Assembly (NCBI GenBank): GCA_030642125.1 | Contig: DAOWOJ010000004.1 | Coordinates: 1 to 11,464, forward strand | Length of the DNA: 11,464 bases | Source: Candidatus Aenigmatarchaeota archaeon | GTDB lineage: Archaea; Aenigmatarchaeota; Aenigmatarchaeia; DAOWOJ01 | Direction of reading: 5' to 3' | Part shown: positions 5,270-11,464 of the stretch, piece by piece | Position numbering within the stretch: position 1 is the stretch's first letter | Layout of the letters: every line of letters begins with the position of its first letter | Translations under genes and position numbers: made by a program | The notes under the pieces: generated by a model | Database searches by the model: none | What the model was told of the DNA's origin: nothing | The model's input: only the letters and a program-made list of their open reading frames with translations

Positions 5270-5800
5270 TTATAATATTTTTTCATTTTTAAAAAAACAA
5301 CTTGATTCATTGATTAGCCATGTTTCAAATAATCCTGCTAAAACATAGCCATATCTATATTTATTTGGAATTACTACTGATTTGCAAATATAATTCCATG
5401 AAGATTCAGTAATATTTGCTGTTTTAGAAAAAACATCAAAATAACTCTGTTTCAATATATCTTTTGTTTCTTTGATATTTGCATTTCCAAAATATTCCAA
5501 TACGCAAATTCCTTTAAGATTGTCAATTTTTCTTGTTGTTCTAGCCCAACAAATACCAACAGATATTTGTTCTCCTCCTGCACCATATTTTTCGACATAA
5601 ATTCCTGGTAATATATCTCCATAATTTTTAGCAATAGGTGGTTTGGATTTAACTATTTTTACGTCATCTGGTAAAAAAGATGAATGTTTTACTAAATTGT
5701 ACCAATCGCACTTCATATCTATTCTCGCTTTAGCGAGAGCTTCAACCGGATTTATATTTGAAAAACCATAACCTGCTACTGAATTAACTATTTTTTTCAT
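5270..5800 (-). CDS. pdaD: Pyruvoyl-dependent arginine decarboxylase (proenzyme)
   Basis: The product is predicted to decarboxylate arginine to agmatine, the entry to archaeal polyamine synthesis and the donor for agmatidine in tRNA-Ile2. The 176-residue length is normal. The chain should self-cleave between S40 and S41 in NLVKHSSFLPDD, giving a beta chain and an alpha chain that starts with the pyruvoyl group. N35, six residues before the cleavage serine, matches the catalytic asparagine (Asn47 relative to Ser53 in the Methanocaldococcus jannaschii enzyme). E102 in VLEYFG is the likely counterpart of its catalytic glutamate (Glu109). GDILPGIYVEKYG and the GGEQISVGICWA strand are family-like. 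The family normally forms trimers. The ATG has AAGGAAAT just upstream. The gene has its own TATA element and is followed in the same direction by the bactofilin-like gene. A related pyruvoyl decarboxylase specificity cannot be excluded. Confidence 0.85.
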   Translation of the reverse strand: MKKIVNSVAGYGFSNINPVEALAKARIDMKCDWYNLVKHSSFLPDDVKIVKSKPPIAKNYGDILPGIYVEKYGAGGEQISVGICWARTTRKIDNLKGICVLEYFGNANIKETKDILKQSYFDVFSKTANITESSWNYICKSVVIPNKYRYGYVLAGLFETWLINESSCFFKNEKIL

Positions 5801-5832
5801 TTTTATTTCCTTATGAAATTGTTTTAGTTTTC

Positions 5833-5843
5833 TGTATATAAAT
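5833..5843 (-). promoter_or_regulatory. Candidate TATA element for the arginine decarboxylase gene
   Basis: On the minus strand, AATTTATATAC is centred about 38 bases before the ATG at 5800. Transcription starting about 26 bases downstream would give a leader of some 12 bases that still includes the purine-rich ribosome binding site. It lies in the 99-base gap after LeuRS. Confidence 0.45.
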
Positions 5844-5899
5844 TATAATATTGTTTTTTGTCTATTTCTTTTATAAATAAATTTATTACTTAAAAATAA

Positions 5900-8602
5900 C
5901 TATTCAATATAAATCCCAGGTTTTCCATATTTTGTTTTTTGTGATTTATTTTTTGGATCAAATTTTTCTTTGTCAGAAGTTTTGAATAATTCCACATTAT
6001 CGAATTTGAACATATTTTTTATGTATTTTATTCTTTCATCAAATATATCAAATTCATCATTTGTTTCTATATAAATAAACAAACATTTTCCTTTGTTTAC
6101 ATTAATTATATAATTTATATCTGAAATTGTCTTTTTAAATATTTCCTCTAGTTCTATTATTTTTTTATTGATTTTATTATTTTCAACTTTTGGCCATTCA
6201 CTAAGCGATATAAATTCTGTTTTTCCAATTTTTTCCCATATTTCTTCGCATATATGAGGTACAATAGGAGCCAAAATTTTAGTTTGTATTTCAATAAATT
6301 TTTTAAAAATTTCTTTGTTTAATCCTGTAGAAATATTATTATACCATTTAAAATGGTTTTGCAATTCAAAAAATCCATTTTGGATAACGCTCTTTGTATT
6401 TATTTCATCATAATTTTTTTCTACTTTTTCCAATGTTTTGTTTATTGCACATTCAAACCATCTATCTATTGTTCTATATTTTGATGATCCAGTATTATAT
6501 TTCGAAATACACAATTCATAAAAAGAATACAATTTTTTTTCTATCTTTTCGCTTTGATTTATTTCTATATTTGCATCATCAATTCCTGAATCTCCTGAAT
6601 AGGCTATTAAAAAACGTATGACATCTGCATGATATTTTTGTATCGCGTCTTTAATTAAGATTACATTTCCTTTGCTTTTACCCATTTTTTCTTTGTTTAG
6701 TAGAATATGTCCATTTATGCTCATTCCGCTTGGTAAATTTTCTTTTTCAAATATAGCAACATGATTAAATATGCAAAATGTAAGATGATTTTGTATTAAA
6801 TCTTTACCAGAGATTCTTATATCAAATCCATTTTTGTACCAATATAAGAATTCATTTCTCATGTTTTCTAGATCTTTTATTTCAATTCCATTTTTTTCTG
6901 ATACATTTTTAGAATTTCCTTTTCCTAAAAATACAAATTCAAATAAATTTTCATCTACAATTTTATCGCTTTTCATTTCTCCATTTTGCAAATATTTTGC
7001 GATAGTGTAATATGCAGTGTAAATTGTGCTGTCTGATAAACTTTCTATTATTTGTGTTTCATCGAATGGTAGGGTTGTACCAATAGATGTTCTTTTATTT
7101 CTTGAGCAAGCCCAATCATTTAACCAATCAATAGTATAATGTAAATCGTTTTTAATTGTTTTTGGATAAAAATTCATTTTATCGACTAGAGAATGTGCTT
7201 TTATTTTCCATTCTTTTTCATTATAGCACAAAAACCACTGATTTTTTACTATTTTAACGATTGCTATATTTAGACAACGACATATAACTTTATCTTGCAG
7301 TATGAAATACTCTGTTCCAATTTTTTTGGCTATAAAAGTATCTATTAGTTCATCCTTTATTTCATATACTTTTTTTCCAATAAATTCAGGTATTTTAATG
7401 ATTCCTGAATGAAATTCTTTTTTGTATATTTCTTGTGTTAATTTTTCTAATTTTTCTTTTTGTAATTTTATTTTTTCTTTTTCAACAGCTTCTACAGCAG
7501 GAAATTCATTGTAACCATCTATTTCTATTAATGAAATAAAATCAAAATCAATTTCTTTTTCGTTTATATTATATTTTTTTCTAAGATTGTCGTTTTCTCT
7601 TAATTCTTTTATTGCAGCATAATCGAATGGTGCATGAGCAGGAACACTCATTACAATTCCTGATCCAATATTTGCATCGACGAAATCAGCAGGCAATATT
7701 ATAATTTTTGTATTTGTAACAGGGTTAATTGCCATTTTTCCAATAATGTCTTCGTTTTTTATTGTATTAAGTTCTCTTATTTCAAATCCCTGATTTTTTA
7801 ATGCATTGATCATGTTTTTTTCTATAAGCCATTTTTCTTTTAAATCTTTTTTCGATATCTCTATTATTATGTAGTCATTTATTGGATTTATCCATAAATT
7901 AGTTACTCCGTATATTGTTTCCGGTCTATATGTCATAACAGGGATTTTAATTTTTTCTTTATTTGACATAAATTCAAATTTTAATAGAATGACTTTTTCA
8001 GGTGTTATTCCTTCTCCTTCTAGTCTGTCATGATCTCCTATAGGAAAATTGCATTTATTGCAATATACAACAGGATGCTCACCTTTTCTTATCAGATTTT
8101 TTTGTTTCAATTTGTTGAATTGCCATTTTATGAAAGTATCATATGGTTTATTTAATGATGTAGTTATAAAACTTCTGTTCCAATCTATAGAAAATCCCAA
8201 ATCTTTGAAATCTTTTTTCCATTTTTTTGAAAATAAAGTAATCCATTGTATTGGATCAGAAAATTTTTCTATTTCTTTTTTAGAAAATCCCATGTCAGAT
8301 AATATTCTAATTTGTTTTTTTTCTTTATTTTTTACTCTTTTAGCAGCTGCTACGATTGGTTGTCCTGTTGCATGAAATGCTTGTGGAAATAATACATTAT
8401 AGCCTCGCATTCTATTGAATCTAGCTGTTATATCTCCTCTTAAAAATGTGAATAAATGTCCAATGTGTCCATATCCATTCAAATATGGATAACATATATT
8501 AACAAAAAACTTTTTGTTTTTGTTTGGTATAGCTTCCAAAATTTTTGATTTTTCCCATTTTTCTTGCCATTTTTTTTGTATTATTCTAAAATTATTTTTC
8601 AT
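5900..8602 (-). CDS. leuS: Leucyl-tRNA synthetase, archaeal type
   Basis: This cytoplasmic class I synthetase charges tRNA-Leu with leucine and is 900 residues long, slightly short for the archaeal form. The signature HIGH is intact at 46-49 within YPYLNGYGHIGH, and the second signature is KMGKS at 639-643. The catalytic-domain block GYNVLFPQAFHATGQPIV is archaeal/eukaryotic-like. A zinc-binding-like CNKC is followed by GDHDRLEGEG. The inserted CP1 editing domain shows MTYRPETIYGVTNLWINP (threonine-rich peptide) and GSGIVMSVPAHAPFDYAA (with the Asp of the amino-acid pocket). QWFLCYNEKEWK and NDWACSR precede the KMSKS region, and the anticodon and C-terminal tRNA-binding domains end in KPGIYIE, the typical archaeal terminus. 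The chain therefore looks complete. The start is 21 bases after the DUF373 gene, without a clear Shine-Dalgarno, suggesting operon read-through. Confidence 0.96.
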   Translation of the reverse strand: MKNNFRIIQKKWQEKWEKSKILEAIPNKNKKFFVNICYPYLNGYGHIGHLFTFLRGDITARFNRMRGYNVLFPQAFHATGQPIVAAAKRVKNKEKKQIRILSDMGFSKKEIEKFSDPIQWITLFSKKWKKDFKDLGFSIDWNRSFITTSLNKPYDTFIKWQFNKLKQKNLIRKGEHPVVYCNKCNFPIGDHDRLEGEGITPEKVILLKFEFMSNKEKIKIPVMTYRPETIYGVTNLWINPINDYIIIEISKKDLKEKWLIEKNMINALKNQGFEIRELNTIKNEDIIGKMAINPVTNTKIIILPADFVDANIGSGIVMSVPAHAPFDYAAIKELRENDNLRKKYNINEKEIDFDFISLIEIDGYNEFPAVEAVEKEKIKLQKEKLEKLTQEIYKKEFHSGIIKIPEFIGKKVYEIKDELIDTFIAKKIGTEYFILQDKVICRCLNIAIVKIVKNQWFLCYNEKEWKIKAHSLVDKMNFYPKTIKNDLHYTIDWLNDWACSRNKRTSIGTTLPFDETQIIESLSDSTIYTAYYTIAKYLQNGEMKSDKIVDENLFEFVFLGKGNSKNVSEKNGIEIKDLENMRNEFLYWYKNGFDIRISGKDLIQNHLTFCIFNHVAIFEKENLPSGMSINGHILLNKEKMGKSKGNVILIKDAIQKYHADVIRFLIAYSGDSGIDDANIEINQSEKIEKKLYSFYELCISKYNTGSSKYRTIDRWFECAINKTLEKVEKNYDEINTKSVIQNGFFELQNHFKWYNNISTGLNKEIFKKFIEIQTKILAPIVPHICEEIWEKIGKTEFISLSEWPKVENNKINKKIIELEEIFKKTISDINYIINVNKGKCLFIYIETNDEFDIFDERIKYIKNMFKFDNVELFKTSDKEKFDPKNKSQKTKYGKPGIYIE

Positions 8603-8623
8603 ACTATAACATCGAATTTCTTT

Positions 8624-9652
8624 TTAAATTTTTTTCTCGAAAATTAAGATAGATGTCATTAAAAATGCACCGAATGCAACACTAAAAATGAAAAAACTCA
8701 ATCCGATTTCAGGTTTCAATAATAGTTCACATGTTGCGTATAAAACAAAAGAAATTGAAAATCCAAGTGTACCAAACGTTGATATTCTTACAATTTTCTT
8801 ACGATTTTTTTCTATACATAAAAGTTTTCCAACTAATGATAGCAAAAATGATGCATAAAATATAAATATCGAAGATTTTAAAAACATTGCTATAGTATCT
8901 ATAAAATTTGTTGTTGGCATTATTCTTATCGAATTATATCCATTTGCAATTCCTATCAATATGACTGTTATTGCGACTATATACAAGAAAAAACTAATTT
9001 TTCCTTCTGTTAATGCTCTATGCATTTCATTTAATATAGAATATATATATTCTTCTAATCTGAATGCTTTTATGAATAAATAAATAGCTATTGCTCCTAA
9101 CATTATTCTCCAACCAGATATTCCAAGTAATGCGTATAGCATTAACATTACTGCCGGGACTCCAAGTATTAATTTAGATAATTTTTGATTTGTAAATATT
9201 TGTTTTAAGAAGTCAATTATCATATAATATGTTCCTTCTAATTTTTCATTTTGTTTTATAATAACTCTTTTTACTGACAATATTGGAATCATAGAATTGA
9301 TTATTGGAATTATATGTTCATCTTCTGCACCATCGCTAATTAACACAACTTTTTCAGATTTTGTTTTTAGTAGAATTGTTTCTAATTGTTCTGATATAAT
9401 TTCATCTGATTTTATTCCAACATTTTTATCTCCTGTTATTGTTGCTATCTCAACATCTTTTCCTTGTTCTTTTAATTCATCATAAGTTTTAATGGCATCG
9501 AATATTGTATTGAAATCTGAATCTTCTGGATCCTTTAATCCAAATTTCATAGCTGTTTTAAGATTTTCGCTTCTTCCTATTATAGGACCATGTATATCAA
9601 TTTTTTCTCCTAGATCATTGTCTCTATCAACGCATAGAATAAGCAATTTCAT
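8624..9652 (-). CDS. DUF373 family archaeal membrane protein
   Basis: This is a 342-residue member of the DUF373 family, which is essentially archaeal and has no established function. A soluble N-terminal part (about 1-155) opens with LLILCVDRDNDLGEK and carries GPIIGRSENLKTA, FGLKDPEDSDFNT, VEIATITGD and VLISDGAEDEHIIPII. These blocks typify the family, look like a Rossmann-type domain and are rich in acidic residues that could bind metal or nucleotide (inference). About six hydrophobic helices follow from residue 160 to the C-terminus, so the N-domain probably sits on the cytoplasmic face. There is no signal peptide. It lies between the PHP gene (22-base gap) and leuS (21-base gap) on the same strand, so a shared transcript is likely. 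An AT-rich TATA-like stretch just before its ATG may give an extra start. Confidence 0.9.
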   Translation of the reverse strand: MKLLILCVDRDNDLGEKIDIHGPIIGRSENLKTAMKFGLKDPEDSDFNTIFDAIKTYDELKEQGKDVEIATITGDKNVGIKSDEIISEQLETILLKTKSEKVVLISDGAEDEHIIPIINSMIPILSVKRVIIKQNEKLEGTYYMIIDFLKQIFTNQKLSKLILGVPAVMLMLYALLGISGWRIMLGAIAIYLFIKAFRLEEYIYSILNEMHRALTEGKISFFLYIVAITVILIGIANGYNSIRIMPTTNFIDTIAMFLKSSIFIFYASFLLSLVGKLLCIEKNRKKIVRISTFGTLGFSISFVLYATCELLLKPEIGLSFFIFSVAFGAFLMTSILIFEKKI

Positions 9653-9674
9653 AATATTTATTAAATTTTGAAAT

Positions 9675-10340
9675 TTAAATGTTAGATGAGAATATAGAAA
9701 CCATTTTTTTTGTTCTTATTTTTATATTATAATATAATGGTATTGTTTTTCCAAATATTTTAACTTTTTTATTTAAAATTTCTTGTAATGGATCAGATTT
9801 ACATATAATACCAGCATATCCTACAAGTTTTGCTATGTGGGCATCAGAACCAGCTGTTACAGGAATTTTAAATTTATTTGCTAATTCTTTTGCTTTTAAA
9901 TTATTTTTTATAGAGTTTTTTGAGTTGAATACTTCTATAGCATCAAATTTTTCTTTCGATGCCTTTATTCCTACGCCACTTCTTAATTTTAAATATCCTG
10001 TGAATGGATGTGCAGCTACAGCTATTCCGCCAAGATCATGTATTTTTTCTATTGTTTCTGTTGCTGACATATTACTGCGAACATTTTCTTTTATCCATAA
10101 TCCAAGAATATCTCCATCAGTTGTTTTTATTTCTGTTCCAGGTATAATAATAAAATTTTTCATATTTTTTGCTATTTCGAGCGCTTCTAAAGATCCATTT
10201 ATTGTATTATGATCTGTTATAGCCAATCCGTCTAAACCATTTTTAATAGCATATTTTATAATAGTTTTTGGACTATCAAATGCATCTGTAAAAAATCGTG
10301 TTTTACTATAATAACTATGAGTATGCAAATCTATTTTCAT
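9675..10340 (-). CDS. PHP-domain metal-dependent phosphoesterase
   Basis: This is a 221-residue stand-alone PHP domain. Metal-ligand motifs are in the expected order: DLHTHS with H6 and H8, ITDHNT with D43 and H44, GTE with E70, AAHPF with H111, and GSDAH with D166 and H168. The family holds phosphoesterases and phosphatases that use two or three metal ions. The closest-looking group is the short PHP proteins annotated as hydrolyses of nucleotide or sugar phosphates (RNase AM/YciV-like, or histidinol-phosphatase-like), but substrate cannot be called. There is no polymerase part or membrane segment; it is cytoplasmic. It is the first gene of the PHP-DUF373-LeuRS series and diverges from tfb. 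A TATA-like element 25 bases ahead of the ATG suggests a leaderless mRNA. Confidence 0.9.
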   Translation of the reverse strand: MKIDLHTHSYYSKTRFFTDAFDSPKTIIKYAIKNGLDGLAITDHNTINGSLEALEIAKNMKNFIIIPGTEIKTTDGDILGLWIKENVRSNMSATETIEKIHDLGGIAVAAHPFTGYLKLRSGVGIKASKEKFDAIEVFNSKNSIKNNLKAKELANKFKIPVTAGSDAHIAKLVGYAGIICKSDPLQEILNKKVKIFGKTIPLYYNIKIRTKKMVSIFSSNI

Positions 10341-10361
10341 ATTTTTATAATCATTTAAAAG

Positions 10362-10372
10362 AATATAACGTT
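10362..10372 (-). promoter_or_regulatory. Candidate BRE/TATA for the PHP-DUF373-LeuRS series
   Basis: On the minus strand, ACAAAAACG is followed by TTATATTC, centred about 25 bases before the ATG at 10340. This fits an archaeal promoter with a leaderless start. It would drive the three-gene series. Confidence 0.45.
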
Positions 10373-10463
10373 TTTGTTCTTATTTACATAAATGAAAAAG
10401 AGTAAAATGTTTATTTAATATACCAAATTAAAAAAATATAAAGTTAATTAATTTACATTTAGG

Positions 10464-10478
10464 CAAAAGCTTTAAATA
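10464..10478 (+). promoter_or_regulatory. BRE/TATA promoter of tfb
   Basis: CAAAAGC (BRE-like) followed by TTTAAATA is the best archaeal promoter match in the window. Spacing predicts transcription from about position 10500 and a leader of roughly 45-50 bases, unlike the short or absent leaders suggested for its neighbours. In the 207-base divergent gap nothing else is seen apart from the PHP promoter. Confidence 0.6.
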
Positions 10479-10511
10479 CTTTTCGGTTCATATTAATAAG
10501 ATAATTAATAG

Positions 10512-10520
10512 TTTTTTTTT
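10512..10520 (+). promoter_or_regulatory. T9 run in the tfb leader, possible attenuator
   Basis: Nine consecutive T lie just downstream of the predicted transcription start and before the tfb start codon. Archaeal RNA polymerase can terminate at such runs, although so close to the promoter it might instead cause slippage or pausing. Confidence 0.3.
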
Positions 10521-10539
10521 ACTTTTAAGGAATAACGAA

Positions 10540-10551
10540 ATGATATTATGA
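10540..10551 (+). CDS. Three-codon leader ORF (Met-Ile-Leu) overlapping the tfb start
   Basis: ATG-ATA-TTA-TGA starts 9 bases after AAGG (10527-10530), a good Shine-Dalgarno distance. The tfb ATG at 10548 is 17 bases away from the same site. Its TGA overlaps the tfb ATG as ATGA, the classic coupling arrangement. It may be a real minimal upstream ORF or chance in AT-rich DNA. Confidence 0.3.
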   Translation: MIL

Positions 10552-11464
10552 AAAAAGAAAATGTTGAAAGATTTGTTACTGTTTGTCCAGAATGTGGATC
10601 AGACAGAATTTCTAATAATCCATCTAAAGGAGAGCGTGTTTGTTCAAAATGTGGTCTTATATTAGATGATAATTTAATAGATTTATCTCAAGAATGGAGA
10701 AATTTTAATCAAGATAAAGATTCTGCAAAAGTTAGAACAGGGCCCCCATTGACTGTATTAAAACATGATAAAGGAGTTAGAACAGAATTAGGTAGAGGGT
10801 CTGGAGAATTATTTAAGGTTCCTTCTAATAAGAGAGCACAATATTATAGGTTAGTTGGATGGCAGAAAAAGACTGTTGAGTCAAAAGATAGAAATTTGAG
10901 TTTTTCGCTTGGAGAATTACAAAGGCTAATTTCATTTCTAGGGTTATCAAAATCGATACATGAAGAAGTCGCAAGATTATATGAGATAGCTGTTGATAAA
11001 AAGTTAGTTAGAGGAAGAAGTATGGAAAGTGTTATAGCTTCTTTGCTTTATGCTGTTTGCAGAGATTATAAGTCTCCTAGAACTTTAGATGAAATTGCTA
11101 AGTCAAGTGGTGTATCTAAAAGGGAAATTGGTAGAACATATAGATATGTTGCAAGAGAAATGAACATAAGAATTTTACCAGCACAACCAGAAGATTATAT
11201 TCCAAGATTTTGTGGAATATTAAAAATGAGTGGAGAAGTTCAGTCAAAAGCAATAAAGATTTTGGAAAAGGCTAAAAATCTTCAAATTATATCCGGTAAA
11301 GGTCCAACAGGAGTAGCTGCTGCTTCTTTATACATTTCTGCTCTTCTTTTAGGAGAAAAGAAAACTCAAAAATATATAGCAGAAGCTGTAAATGTAACAG
11401 AAGTTACTGTTAGAAATAGACAAAAGGAACTTGAAAAACTTGGATTAGAAGACGAAATTAAGAA
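10548..11464 (+). CDS. tfb: Transcription initiation factor B (TFB), 3' end outside the window
   Basis: This is the archaeal TFIIB homologue, which binds the TBP-TATA complex and the BRE, recruits RNA polymerase and sets the start site. The 305 codons in the window cover nearly the whole protein. The zinc ribbon uses C13, C16, C32 and C35 (CPEC...CSKC). The B-reader/linker region has EWRNF, RTGPPLT, HDKGVRTELG, then KRAQYYRLVGWQKKT. Two cyclin folds follow, roughly 115-205 and 212-300, with SMESVIASLLYAVCRD and GPTGVAAASLYISALLL as matching helices, and VTVRNRQKEL as the second-repeat recognition helix. No stop occurs before the edge. The only in-frame ATG ahead of the ribbon is 10548; an in-frame TAA lies at 10533. 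The promoter is strong, as expected for a general factor. Whether the genome has more TFB copies cannot be seen. Confidence 0.96.
   Translation, partial: MKKENVERFVTVCPECGSDRISNNPSKGERVCSKCGLILDDNLIDLSQEWRNFNQDKDSAKVRTGPPLTVLKHDKGVRTELGRGSGELFKVPSNKRAQYYRLVGWQKKTVESKDRNLSFSLGELQRLISFLGLSKSIHEEVARLYEIAVDKKLVRGRSMESVIASLLYAVCRDYKSPRTLDEIAKSSGVSKREIGRTYRYVAREMNIRILPAQPEDYIPRFCGILKMSGEVQSKAIKILEKAKNLQIISGKGPTGVAAASLYISALLLGEKKTQKYIAEAVNVTEVTVRNRQKELEKLGLEDEIK

Noticed and set aside
6394..6621. Plus-strand open frames inside leuS and other minus-strand genes (also 4285-4593, 4912-5268, 8049-8375, 9835-10212)
   Set aside because: They are antisense shadows of well-supported genes, are rich in Phe/Leu/Ile from T-rich antisense DNA, and have no domain pattern.
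7620..7670. Missing editing-site aspartate in LeuRS (VPAHAP instead of the bacterial VPGHDQ)
   Set aside because: The archaeal/eukaryotic form uses the later Asp in the PFDY block, which is present, so editing is not predicted to be lost.

Overview
The window comes from a strongly AT-rich archaeal genome, and the gene set fits a small-genome lineage such as a DPANN archaeon (the lineage is inference). The archaeal markers are a transcription factor B gene with a BRE/TATA promoter, an archaeal-type leucyl-tRNA synthetase, a DUF373 membrane protein, a pyruvoyl-dependent arginine decarboxylase, and a tRNA gene cut by introns that form bulge-helix-bulge splice sites.

Left part (1-2585), all on the plus strand: the 3' part of a four-CBS-domain protein; two tandem paralogous genes for small exported helical proteins, one with a lipobox and one without; then a decayed EamA-type transporter of which only the two ends remain, in different frames.

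Middle (2586-5800): a minus-strand cluster runs DJ-1/PfpI protein, small winged-helix protein, tRNA-Gln(CUG). The tRNA is the most striking item. It starts 3 bases after the preceding stop codon and contains three very short introns (16, 12 and 14 nt) at positions 24/25, 37/38 and 53/54. All three can be placed by bulge-helix-bulge geometry, and removing them leaves a normal 73-nt tRNA. Divergent from this cluster is a conserved hypothetical gene with a possible SecB-like layout. It converges on a bactofilin-like beta-helix membrane protein, which follows the arginine decarboxylase.

Right part (5900-11464): a probable minus-strand operon PHP phosphoesterase - DUF373 - LeuRS with gaps of about 20 bases. 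The divergent tfb gene runs off the right edge. Its promoter is strong, and its leader holds a T9 run plus a three-codon ORF that overlaps the tfb start.

No CRISPR array, insertion sequence, rRNA gene or phage module was seen. The least ordinary signals are the triple-intron tRNA, the transporter remnant beside it, the tandem secreted paralogs, and the tfb leader.
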